Shown here: in pieces, positions 41,425 to 50,377 of the stretch
How the letters are laid out: each line of letters starts with the position of its first letter
How positions within the stretch are numbered: position 1 is the stretch's first letter
DNA from: CAVTYH01 sp963773875
GTDB taxonomy: Bacteria; Planctomycetota; Planctomycetia; Pirellulales; JADZDJ01
Reading direction: 5' to 3'
NCBI GenBank assembly: GCA_963773875.1
Contig: CAVZCV010000010.1
Location: 310,001-374,000, forward strand
Length of the DNA: 64,000 nt
Program-made: the position numbers and the translations under genes
Notes under the pieces: generated by a model
The model's database searches: none
What the model saw: only the letters and a program-made list of their open reading frames with translations
What the model was told of the DNA's origin: nothing

Positions 41425-41895
41425 TTACGCCGGCATCACTCCGCCTTTGACGACCGTGCTAACGATGTCGGTCAGAACTTTCGAACTGCTGGTTGGGCAG
41501 CGCTTGACGCAGCGGCCAATGGCTGCGTTTGTCGCGCCAACTCCCTTGACTTCTTGATTCAATAGCTGCGTGCCGGCAATGTTCTCGTGCGGGCCAAGTA
41601 AATCGCCGATTTCAAACGTCGCGGCCGTGCAGTCGAATTCGAACACGCCGGTTGTGGCCACGCGGATGGGCGCGGTGTCGCCGGCTCGGGAATGTTGCAT
41701 CGCGACGCCAGCGAAAATCGACACGAATTCCGTCTGATTGGCCGTTTCATTTCCCTGATCGGCCTGCAGGGAAGCCGGCTTTGCTTCGCCAGAATCGAGG
41801 TAAACCAAATCGCCAATTTCGATGACTGTGGCTGAATCAACGGCCAACAGCACGGGATTGGTTTCGCCATACCGCCATCGCATCTTGTCTGACAT
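41425..41895 (-). CDS. DUF2190-like phage capsid decoration protein
   Basis: Intact. The ATG at 41895 is preferred to 41907 because TGGAG sits seven bases before it. 156 residues. The pattern (VIEIGDLVYLDSGEAKPASL, FVSIFAGVAMQHSRAGDTAP, IRVATTGVFEFDC, FEIGDLLG) is that of the small beta-barrel that decorates capsids in the DUF2190 group. It sits between protease and capsid, the usual order. Confidence 0.7.
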   Translation of the reverse strand: MSDKMRWRYGETNPVLLAVDSATVIEIGDLVYLDSGEAKPASLQADQGNETANQTEFVSIFAGVAMQHSRAGDTAPIRVATTGVFEFDCTAATFEIGDLLGPHENIAGTQLLNQEVKGVGATNAAIGRCVKRCPTSSSKVLTDIVSTVVKGGVMPA

Positions 41896-41964
41896 GAGAG
41901 GCTCCAAAGGTTAAGGTTTTGAAAAACATGGATTCTTGTGGATGTATTTCAGGAGCGGGTTCGC

Positions 41965-42978
41965 TCAACGCCTAATTGCCCGCGCGAACGATTCGCCATT
42001 AAGCGCTATGCGTGGATCGGCGACGGACTGTTCCCGGCAAATCGGTCGTGACGCTTTGCCGGTGGTCGCGTTGAACTGAGCGGCGCTTTCGATTAATCGC
42101 ACACGTTCTTTCAACAGATGGCGAGCTGCTTGCTCGTTGGGCGCGGCAAGCAGCGATTGCATAAAGGTTTCGCTGACAAGCGCCTGAGCCGCTGGATCGC
42201 TGGAGCCCGATTGCGGCAACTTGTATTCCGCGAGGAGCGATTGAATGAGCACGCGTCGCTGGTGGAGCGCCGCCTGCGTGCGCAATTGGTCGATTTCAGT
42301 ACGCAGCTCTGCGATTTCGTCGCGCTGCTGCCGGCAGGTTGCTTCGAGAGTTGTTTGCTGCGGCCCGGCCGCCGCGGTTTCAACGACGTGACTGTCGATT
42401 GCAGCAGGATTCGGCAAATTACTCGCAATACGCGAATCGGAAGTCTCGAACCCCGCCATTTCACTGGCGGCCGCTGCGCCACTTTGCGTTTGCGACGATT
42501 CAAACAATCCGCGTGTCGTCGCCGGGTCGGCCACTAAATCGACACTGTGCACGCGCGTGATTTCATCGACGCAAACTGTCTCTCCGCGCCGAGAGGTGCG
42601 GGCTTGCACGTTGTGTGAAAAGCCAACGTTTTCCGGAGCGTGCTCCGCATCCCAAATCAACTGCTCCGACAAATAGTGTTTGGGATTGAAATGAAAGTCG
42701 GCGAACAGTCCCTCGCCGCTGCGGTGCTGCACGCTGCGGATGACGCCGATCCGCTCTTGATAGTCGCGCGGCGCAAGTGGATGCCCTTTCGGATGGTTTA
42801 CATTGACTTTAGCCCCCTCGTACAAGCTCACGGCTCGCGCGAGTGCCTCGGGCAAATACTCGCGATTGTTTCGGGAGCGAAGGCCCAGGATTTTGATTCC
42901 GCGGATCACGCCGCCGCTGCGATCAACGCGCAGCGCCATACCACGGGAATCGCAAAACTCTTGCAACATGTCGGTCAT
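41965..42978 (-). CDS. Phage prohead protease
   Basis: Intact, 337 residues. The N-terminal half holds the protease: VIRGIKILGLRSRNNREYLP, VNVNHPKGHP, GLFADFHFNPKHYLSEQLIW, ENVGFSHNVQ (candidate Ser in GFS) and VHSVDLVADPATT, the closing motif of prohead proteases. The second half is helical and Gln/Glu-rich (EATCRQQRDEIAELRTEIDQ), a likely scaffold that is cut away during capsid maturation. A terminator with U-run ends 20 bases before the ATG. Confidence 0.8.
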   Translation of the reverse strand: MTDMLQEFCDSRGMALRVDRSGGVIRGIKILGLRSRNNREYLPEALARAVSLYEGAKVNVNHPKGHPLAPRDYQERIGVIRSVQHRSGEGLFADFHFNPKHYLSEQLIWDAEHAPENVGFSHNVQARTSRRGETVCVDEITRVHSVDLVADPATTRGLFESSQTQSGAAAASEMAGFETSDSRIASNLPNPAAIDSHVVETAAAGPQQTTLEATCRQQRDEIAELRTEIDQLRTQAALHQRRVLIQSLLAEYKLPQSGSSDPAAQALVSETFMQSLLAAPNEQAARHLLKERVRLIESAAQFNATTGKASRPICREQSVADPRIALNGESFARAIRR

Positions 42979-42999
42979 GCGATCTTCCTTTCAGTGCAT

Positions 43000-43040
43000 A
43001 AAAAAAGCCCGCAGCAGGAAAACGGTTCCTGCAGCGGGCT
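43000..43040 (-). terminator. Strong intrinsic terminator just upstream of the protease gene
   Basis: AGCCCGCAGCAGGAA (43006-43020) pairs with TTCCTGCAGCGGGCT (43026-43040), one mismatch, 5-base loop; on the minus strand it is followed by seven U. It ends the transcript of the gene at 43189-43374 and lies only about 20 bases before the protease ATG. Confidence 0.88.
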
Positions 43041-43188
43041 CGTGAACGATACCGGCGCGTTTACGCCGCGCGGCTCTTCGCGATACCAGTTAAATTGTGG
43101 TTATTCGTCCTTCGTCCCTTGTCCTACTGTTACTGGCCACCGATGCCTGCAAGTGATCAATGACAAAGGACCAGTGACAAAGGACACG

Positions 43189-43374
43189 TTAGCGCTCGAC
43201 TTTCTCTACCACGCGACGGACTTGCTGAATCGTGCCATCGTGAATGGCTAGCTCGAAGGCCGCTTTGCCGTAAAAGCCACGGCGGAGCGTTTCGGCCAGC
43301 AATTCCGCCCAGGCGGCCTCGAGCCGCTTCAGGCTGATACGATTGCCGTGCGTCGAGTTGATCGTCGTTTGCAT
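43189..43374 (-). CDS. Small phage-associated hypothetical
   Basis: 61 residues from the ATG at 43374: MQTTINSTHGNRISLKRLEA, then LAETLRRGFYGKAAFELAIH and an end QVRRVVEKVER. The longer open frame up to 43761 is not a good protein. Basic and helical; I do not know a function. Two copies of TGACAAAGGAC (43161-43171, 43175-43185) follow its stop. Confidence 0.6.
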   Translation of the reverse strand: MQTTINSTHGNRISLKRLEAAWAELLAETLRRGFYGKAAFELAIHDGTIQQVRRVVEKVER

Positions 43375-43593
43375 ACATTTACTGTACAGAAAAGCAGTGC
43401 ACAAGTCAATAGGTTTGTTGGGCCGCTCGAAAAATATTTTTGTACCGCAATTTGCGTGGCAAATATTTCGTGCGCGAAATGGCGGGACACTTGGTTGAGT
43501 GAAAACGGCAAGGATTGACGAACGACCTAGATTAATGCCACGATAGGACTTGAGATTCGTTATCACCATCGCAATCGACCAACAGTTATCGCT

Positions 43594-43814
43594 ATGCCCA
43601 CGATTATTCGTCTCCGGCCAAACGGCCCAATGCTTGTTGAAGGGGAAGTCACGATTATTGATCAGGCGGGAAATGCGTTCCCGATACCTCCCAATAAACC
43701 AGCGATTGCCCTCTGTCGCTGCGGTCAATCGGCGAACAAGCCATTTTGCGATGGCTCTCACAAGGCATGCAATTTCCTGCGCAGGAACTGGCGCCGTCGC
43801 CGCCGTCTCCGTAA
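43594..43814 (+). CDS. CDGSH iron-sulfur domain protein; frame-disrupted near the end
   Basis: MPTIIRLRPNGPMLVEGEVT, then the cluster motif CRCGQSANKPFCDGSHK (CxCx2Sx3PxCDGSH), which binds a 2Fe-2S cluster through three Cys and one His. The direct frame runs on as an Arg-rich tail to 43842; a 1-base shift near 43779 instead gives AQELAPSPPSP and a stop at 43812, the ordinary end for a ~73-residue protein of this family. I prefer the shorter form. It lies alone between the phage genes and a LarA-like gene. Confidence 0.82.
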
Positions 43815-43910
43815 ATCAATCGGCAGGCGTCGTTTAAAGTAGTCGACTCCAGGCTGGTGCGTCGCGTATCATGGAGTGCGCTTAGATTTCTTGGAAAACA
43901 CACGCACTCC

Positions 43911-45179
43911 ATGACGGCCATCAGTTACCCGCAGTTTTTCCGCGTCCGACAGAAATTTGAAGGCCCGCGGCTGGATGATATTCCAGGTGAAATCGATCGC
44001 CAGCTGATGCGATTGCAACTGCGCGAGAAGATCCGACCGGGCCAATCTGTGGCCATCACCGCCGGCAGCCGGGGCATCGCCAATATTCCGGTGATCCTGA
44101 AAGCGATTGTCGATCACATCAAACGCCTGGGCAGCAAGCCGTTTCTCGTGCCCGCGATGGGTAGCCATGCCGGGGGCATTGCCAGCGGGCAGCGCAATAT
44201 TTTGCAAGAGTACGGCATTACGGAAGGATTCTGCGGTTGCCCGATCCGAGCCACGATGGACACGGTAATCGTCTGCCAGGCGAAGGAAGGCTTTCCGGTA
44301 CACATCGATCGCTTCGCCGCCGAGGCCGATCACGTCGTGATTTGCGGCCGCATCAAGCCGCACACTGAATTCATTGGCGACATTGAAAGCGGTGTCATGA
44401 AAATGATGCTGTTGGGGCTTGGCAAGCACGAGGGCGCGAAAACATATCATCGCGCCATTTTGGATTATCCCTTCAGCCAGATTGTGCGCAGCGTGGCTGG
44501 CGAAGTTTTAAAGCGCTGCCGGGTCGTGGCAGGCGTGGGCATTGTCGAGAACGGTTACGATGAAACGGCGCTTGTGGAAGCGATGCATCCGGAGCAGATT
44601 GAAGAACGCGAAAAGCAGTTGCTCGTTCTGGCGAAGAAGTGGATGCCCCATTTGCCATTTCAGTACGTCGATATTCTGATCATCGACGAAATGGGGAAAA
44701 ACATCAGCGGAGCGGGCATCGACACCAATGTTGTTGGGCGAAAGCACAACCGCAACAAAGCCGTGGAGGGGGAATTCCCGAAAGTGCGGCGGATTGTCGT
44801 CCGTCGGCTCACAGAAGTTTCGCACGGCAACGCGGTTGGCCTGGCAATGGCAGAATTCTGCACGACGCGGCTTGTTAAGCAAGTCGATGAAAAAATCACC
44901 TGGACCAACATCTTAACCAGCGGCAATCTTTCGGCGTTCAAATATCCGCTGCACTTTGAAACCGACCGAGAAATATTAGACGCCGCGTTGCCGATCATCG
45001 GACTCACGCCACCGCATCAGGCGAAAATGTTGTGGATCAAGAACACACTGCACTTGGCAGAAGTCGAGTGTTCCGAAGCGTATTTGCCGGAGGCGCGGAC
45101 GCGCAGCGATCTGGAAATTCTCAGCCCGCTGCACGATTTGCCAATGAACGGCTCCGGAAATTTGCCAACGTTTGCTTGA
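43911..45179 (+). CDS. LarA-like (DUF2088) protein
   Basis: Intact; 422 residues from the ATG at 43911. Landmarks are VAITAGSRGIANIPVILKAI, PAMGSHAGGIASGQRNIL, GRIKPHTEFIGDIESGVMKM and LLGLGKHEGAKTYH. The Lys and His of the last block match the cofactor-binding region of LarA, but the N-terminal DxTR motif is replaced by GSRGI. This is a separate branch from the gene at 36971-38276. Possibly a racemase or epimerase of another hydroxy acid; not shown. It converges with the BBP7 gene, 20 bases apart. Confidence 0.82.
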   Translation: MTAISYPQFFRVRQKFEGPRLDDIPGEIDRQLMRLQLREKIRPGQSVAITAGSRGIANIPVILKAIVDHIKRLGSKPFLVPAMGSHAGGIASGQRNILQEYGITEGFCGCPIRATMDTVIVCQAKEGFPVHIDRFAAEADHVVICGRIKPHTEFIGDIESGVMKMMLLGLGKHEGAKTYHRAILDYPFSQIVRSVAGEVLKRCRVVAGVGIVENGYDETALVEAMHPEQIEEREKQLLVLAKKWMPHLPFQYVDILIIDEMGKNISGAGIDTNVVGRKHNRNKAVEGEFPKVRRIVVRRLTEVSHGNAVGLAMAEFCTTRLVKQVDEKITWTNILTSGNLSAFKYPLHFETDREILDAALPIIGLTPPHQAKMLWIKNTLHLAEVECSEAYLPEARTRSDLEILSPLHDLPMNGSGNLPTFA

Positions 45180-45199
45180 TCAAGCTCAAGCAGCCGCGG

Positions 45200-47188
45200 T
45201 TAGAACCGCACGCCCACACCGACGTGACCGCCGATGTACATCGCGTTGCCATCGTGATTGACCGTCGTGCCACTCACGCCCGGAACGTTGGTGAAGTCGA
45301 GCTGATCGGGCGCGAACGCCACACCATCGATCCACATTGCGTTGAAACCGGCGGTCGCGCACCAATTCTTGCAGAAGTAGTAACTGACGCTCGAGTCGAA
45401 CTGGCCGATGAACGCCCAGCGAGAATCGGAAACGTTGGTGTTTCGCACAATCATCCCGCCGACCGGCGCCACGAATTGACTCGAGTCGATTTGGTTGCCG
45501 AATGCACCGGCTTTCGCGGTGCAAGTCCAAGTGAATTGATGGCAACATACGTTGTATCGCGCGCCGAGCTGGCCGCCGTACAGATTGTTGACGGTGCGCG
45601 TGTTGTACGCGCCTTGACCAACACCTGTTACGTTCGTGGTCATATCGAAATCTTCCGTGAGATTGAAATAACGGAAACCCGCGATCCACGAAAGCGCTTT
45701 ACAGCCATGATGCCACGAGTAATTCACTTCGGCATCGTGTATCTCGCTGGAATATGTTACTTGAAGCAAACCAGCTCCGGAGAATTCTGGCAGCAGGCCG
45801 AGGGTATCCGGCAATGCGATCGAGGTTCCCGTGATCGATTTGTCGTCGGTCCAATGTTGCAAACCAAAGTACGAAAACTCCCACGCATCCATTGGCGTCG
45901 GGCTGTAGCCCAAAACGAATCTCGGGCCGGTTTGCCAATCGCTATCGAAACCGAAATCCTGAGTGCCGAGCACCGACCCGCCAAGACCTTCAGCAATTGA
46001 CTGCGGGCCGATGTTGTCATTGCGGCTCAGCGTCAACGCTTCCGCGGAGAAATACAAGTCAGGCGCCGGCACGCATGGACCACAATTGCCGCAGCCGCAA
46101 CCATTGCCCTTGCCCGCGCCGTCGGTGGGACAGTTGCCGTACGGATAAGGGCCGCAGTTTCCATTGCAGCATTTGTGATTGCTCGTAAACCAACAATCGT
46201 CCTCGTGGAAAATCCAGCTGTGGCAGAAATCGACACAACCGTTGCTGCAATCGGGATATGGCTTGCACAGGCAGCACGCTAAGCGTTGGCAAAGGCACGA
46301 GCCTTCCGGATTATTCGTGCGGCATGTGCCGGGCTGCCATCCGCCGCAGTTCGGGCAAATGGCAGCATCGCCGCTGGGTCCGCAGCCACAACCACCGCCG
46401 GTATGCGGCGGACCATCGTTAACCATCTCGCCCGAAGACATCTCACTCATCATGCGTGGATTTTTGGCAAACGGCTTTTCGACGTATTCCTGGCCGCTGG
46501 TTGATGGTTGGACGCCATCGGAACGTACGGGCGCAGTTCGGATGCTGTTCGGCGCCGAACCCGGCGTGGCGCTGGGCACTACGACATCGCCCGCGATCGG
46601 CGTTTGCGGCGGGGTCGTCGCTGGCGAAATCTGTCGAAAGGCGGTTTGTATCGGCCGCCATGGATTTACTTTGACCGATGATGTAGCTGGCGGCGTTGTT
46701 TTCGCGGCGCCGCTGCCATCGGCATTCGACGGTGCGCCGACCAGAGGATCGCTGGTCATGGGCGCGTTTTGTGCGTCGATGCGCTGCGGAACTGGCAATG
46801 CTCCGGCTGGTGTGGCAAAAGTACCGGGGACAACCGCCCCTTGAGATGAAATATTTACGGCCGACACAGCAGACGATTGTGGCACCGCCGACCAATTAGG
46901 AGGCGCCGCATTGCTGTCTGACCGAACGGTGTTCGGCAGCGGCGAAGCGGCTGGATATCGCAAACCGTTGACAGGTTGCGACACGCCCAACTGCGCCGGC
47001 GGCATTGAGTTCGGCCCACCGCCGCTCACGCCTTGCTGTGCGGCATACTCGGGCGTGCCCGAGGCGCGAGCGAGTGGCGCAACCGCCGGCCCCGAATTCT
47101 GAAAGCTGCCAAATTCATCCGCCGCACAAAGGCCTTCGCCTAAGCCCAGCGCAAGACTGCAGCACACAGCCCAAAAGGGCGCCTTCAT
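45200..47188 (-). CDS. BBP7-family outer-membrane beta-barrel protein with Cys-rich insert
   Basis: Intact; 662 residues from the ATG at 47188, chosen because a G6 leader precedes it and a signal peptide follows (MKAPFWAVCCSLALGLGEGL). A Pro/Ala/Ser-rich region (about 25-280) leads to a segment with 22 Cys in about 110 residues (bases about 46075-46405), then the barrel (PDLYFSAEALTLSRNDN, GPRFVLGYSPTPMDAWEFSY, HGCKALSWIAGFRYFNLTED, NNLYGGQLGARYN, ending HVGVGVRF). BBP7 barrels are numerous in planctomycetes; the Cys-rich part may be disulfide-linked at the surface. Confidence 0.85.
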   Translation of the reverse strand: MKAPFWAVCCSLALGLGEGLCAADEFGSFQNSGPAVAPLARASGTPEYAAQQGVSGGGPNSMPPAQLGVSQPVNGLRYPAASPLPNTVRSDSNAAPPNWSAVPQSSAVSAVNISSQGAVVPGTFATPAGALPVPQRIDAQNAPMTSDPLVGAPSNADGSGAAKTTPPATSSVKVNPWRPIQTAFRQISPATTPPQTPIAGDVVVPSATPGSAPNSIRTAPVRSDGVQPSTSGQEYVEKPFAKNPRMMSEMSSGEMVNDGPPHTGGGCGCGPSGDAAICPNCGGWQPGTCRTNNPEGSCLCQRLACCLCKPYPDCSNGCVDFCHSWIFHEDDCWFTSNHKCCNGNCGPYPYGNCPTDGAGKGNGCGCGNCGPCVPAPDLYFSAEALTLSRNDNIGPQSIAEGLGGSVLGTQDFGFDSDWQTGPRFVLGYSPTPMDAWEFSYFGLQHWTDDKSITGTSIALPDTLGLLPEFSGAGLLQVTYSSEIHDAEVNYSWHHGCKALSWIAGFRYFNLTEDFDMTTNVTGVGQGAYNTRTVNNLYGGQLGARYNVCCHQFTWTCTAKAGAFGNQIDSSQFVAPVGGMIVRNTNVSDSRWAFIGQFDSSVSYYFCKNWCATAGFNAMWIDGVAFAPDQLDFTNVPGVSGTTVNHDGNAMYIGGHVGVGVRF

Positions 47189-47601
47189 TTTTGTTTCCCC
47201 CCGGAGGTTCAATCCGATTAGCCGGCAGTGCATGCCCGGTAAACGCACCGCCGCTTGATGCCCATGCCGAGTCAGTGTGCGGTCAATCGCCGCAAGCAGC
47301 GGTCGGATGGAACGGCTAAGGGAAACTTCGGAACAATCGGGCCACCCGGTTCAATCGAAACCGTTGCCGCAGCAATTAGAGCCGGAATATCCGGCACAGC
47401 TTTGTTAAGATCTAACGGTTACAGAGATTGCAGCTATGATTTTTTGGGCTTCGAATCTGCATTTTCTCCGCTAAACTCTCGCCAACCTTCCCGGATTACG
47501 CATTCTGGCATTCGCCGAAGTCTTCCTGTATTCTGGTCACTAGTTTATCCGCCGTTTAATTAATGGCGGTCGACAGCTTTGATCATATTCGGGGGAATCT
47601 G
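47189..47601. other. Divergent promoter region
   Basis: About 410 bases between the divergent BBP7 and dehydrogenase genes. Both flanking leaders carry G-runs before the start codons. I see no long repeat or clear -35/-10 pair; an A/T-richer part lies at about 47400-47470. Confidence 0.4.
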
Positions 47602-49255
47602 ATGCTTAACCGTGCTTTAAGCCGCGCTGCGGCTCTATTTATTGTCTGTGGCTTTCTCAGCGCCGCCCAGGCTCAGACGATTGTCCAAGGAACCCTGAGC
47701 GCGCAACTGAAATATGTTGTCACGCCCGGCACGATGTCATTCAACAACGGCAACTCTGCCGATTTCGCTGTGAACTCCGGCGATCCGCGATTCCTGTATG
47801 TCGGCCAGCAAGACGGCACGATTCGAATTCTCGACCTCAACAAATCGAGCGGCCAGCTCGTGACCGCCCCATTCCTCAATTTCTCCGCACTAGCTGGCGA
47901 TGCGCGCACCGGCGGGCAGTTCGTTAACGAAAACGAGCGTGGATTAGTCGGCGGTGCTTTCAGCCCAGAATTCAATAACCCGGGCACCGCTGGTTACCGA
48001 AAGTTTTACACGTACACCACGGAAACGCTCGCCAGCGGAACGCCGATGTTCTCGCACCAAACGGAAACCGCGGCAAACAATACGAACACAAACGATGCCG
48101 GACAGCCAAATTTCTCCGCCAACGGATACAACTGTCAGAACGTCATTCGCGAGTGGACCGTGAACGATCCGGACGCCAACGGTGTAATGACCGTCAACAC
48201 TACTGGCGGTTTGAATGTCGCCTCGCGCGTCGTCATGCGAATTGCCAAGCCGGGCAAGTTTCATAACGCCGGTGGCATCACTTTTGGCGGCGACGGTTTT
48301 ATGTACGTGCCGCTGGGCGATGGCGGCGGTGGTGGCAGCAACGGCGGCAACGATGCAGGCAACAACTCCAACAATAACGGGCACACAAATCCCGGCAATC
48401 CTGATATCGCGGGCGGCTGGACCGGGCAAGGCAACGCACAAGATCGCCGCAATGTGTACGGCAAGGTGCTAAGAATATTGCCCACTGTTTCGAATACCGA
48501 CCCTTTGTTCGCGTCAACGCACGCGGCAGGCAATAACGGTTCGCTCACCAGTTTGTTCGGAACGACGACTGCGGGATTCCGAGTTCCCAACACGAATCCT
48601 TTTGTGGGCAACGCAAACGGCTGGCGGGAAGAGATTTTCGCGTACGGTTTTCGCAATCCATATCGCATCAGTTTCGACAAAGCCAATCCGAACAATCTTT
48701 ACGTTGCCGATGTCGGCCAGGACCGCGGCTTCGCGAATGAGGAAATCGATAGTGTTGTGGCGGGCGGCAACTACGGCTGGGTGATCAAGACGGGCACAAA
48801 GCTTAACGACGTCCAAGCGCCGTTCTCGCCAAACATTGGTGTCACTTTGCAAGATCCCGTGGCGCAATATCCGACTGCGGCCGACGGCACGGGTGGCCTG
48901 GCGGTGATCGGCGGGTTTGTTTACCGCGGAAGTTTGCTACCTGCATTGCAAGGCAAGTACATCTTCGGCGACCTGATGAGCACCGGCGGCGGCGCCGGGC
49001 AGGTTGCTCTACACCGATTTCAGCGATCCATCGCTGCAGGTGTTCGATCTCAATATTCAAACCCTTGTTCCCGGAAATATTGCCAAGCCATCGTCTCAGC
49101 TTCACGGCATTGGCCAAGACGCCAACGGCGAATTGTATTTTCTGTATGTCGACAATTCCGTCGTAGCGCTAGTGCCGGAGCCAGCCACATGGCTACTGGC
49201 TGCCGTCGGCATCGCTATTACCGGCTGGCAATTCCGCCGCCGCGCCGCGATTTGA
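47602..49255 (+). CDS. PQQ-dependent sugar (glucose/sorbosone) dehydrogenase-like protein with PEP-CTERM tail; frame-disrupted
   Basis: The ATG at 47602 follows a G5 leader and opens a signal peptide (MLNRALSRAAALFIVCGFLS). Beta-propeller landmarks are FLYVGQQDGTIRILDL, NERGLVGGAFSPEF, HNAGGITFGGDGFMYVPLGD, RNVYGKVLRILP, EEIFAYGFRNPYRISFD, LYVADVGQD and GGNYGWVIKTG. The frame changes near 49002; the end is LYFLYVDNSVVALVPEPATW then a hydrophobic segment and RRR, a PEP-CTERM sorting signal. So the protein should be exported, then processed by an exosortase and held at or released from the surface. Confidence 0.88.
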
Positions 49256-49311
49256 TCGTTGGGAGTTGACTCCCGATTGAGCTTACCGGGTGCCGATTTT
49301 TATCGACCGGT

Positions 49312-50308
49312 TTATTCGATGGGCTGGCGTTGATCGTCGCCGATGAAATATCCGTGGTCCAAAAAATTTAGCGTGGCTTTTTGGACGGCGCGATCGTCCA
49401 TCATGAACGTGTGGACCACTGGCAAGCAAATAAAATCTCGCGCGCCCGGCAAAAGAGTTTCAGTCACTGTTACGACCATATCATTGTCGCCGATCAGCAG
49501 CGGATTATACCCGTGGCCGTCAGCTTTGCCCCCCGCGATGATGCCGAATTCGCACCGGGGCGTGGCAAGATGTTTTGAGAGTTCGTCCCAGCCGTCGGCA
49601 AGCTCGCGACCAGGCACGCCAATGAGCTCACGCGCCAACTTTGCTGTGGCCAATCGTCACCGCCAGTTGGGCACCATTGTTTGGCGCGCCCAGCATCACA
49701 ATTCGCTTGACCTGCGGGTTGATCTCGTGAGCTTCTCCAACATTTTGTTGATCGTACAGATAACTTCGAATCACAAGATTGCCCAAGCTGTGCGCGACAA
49801 AGTCAATTTCGTCGACGCCTTGCAAATGGTCGATCACGCGGCGCAGGCTTTTGGCATGTTCTTTCACCTCCGCCATTGTGCTTGGGTAGCTGACATTTAG
49901 AGCGGTGTATCCACCAGAGTCTTCTAAAAATTTCGCCATGCCGCTCATGGCAGACCGGGTGCGTCCTAGCCCGTGCAGGACGATGACCACTTTTCCCTTC
50001 ATGGGAGGCAAATTCTCGCGATGCTTGATCTCCTCAAGCGAGATAAAACAATCGTCGAAAGTGCCCCAAGCGCGACGGATGTTTTCTTCATCGAGCAGTC
50101 GATAATGGCCGGTGACCGCATTTCGCTGAATACGCCACCCACGAAACACGAGTTCATCGGCCCAGAATTGCTTTCCGCCCAGAGTGGCAGTGGCCAGATT
50201 GAGGTGGCCTGTCGATTCTTCCGCGGGTTTGTCAGGATCAGCGGCTGCGGCCCATTCGATTGCAGAGAGCAAAACGAAAAGGTTCGCAAGCCAAAGAATG
50301 ATTCGCAT
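49312..50308 (-). CDS. Exported alpha/beta-hydrolase (lipase-like); frame-disrupted
   Basis: The start is the ATG at 50308 (MRIILWLANLFVLLSAIEWA signal). The fold shows VVIVLHGLGRTRSAMSGMAK and the nucleophile elbow in FVAHSLGNLVIRSYLYD (AHSLG, catalytic Ser), then IVMLGAPNNGAQLA. The frame changes near 49664; the rest reads ATAKLARELIGVPGRELADG, then LIGDNDMVVTVTETLLPGAR and VHTFMMDD (candidate His). About 330 residues. Likely a periplasmic esterase or lipase. Confidence 0.82.
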
Positions 50309-50377
50309 CGCCAATCCTACATGATTCGGATTGCATCTGAGGCTTCTGCCACGGCTCTTAAGGCTAAGATCACCTTC

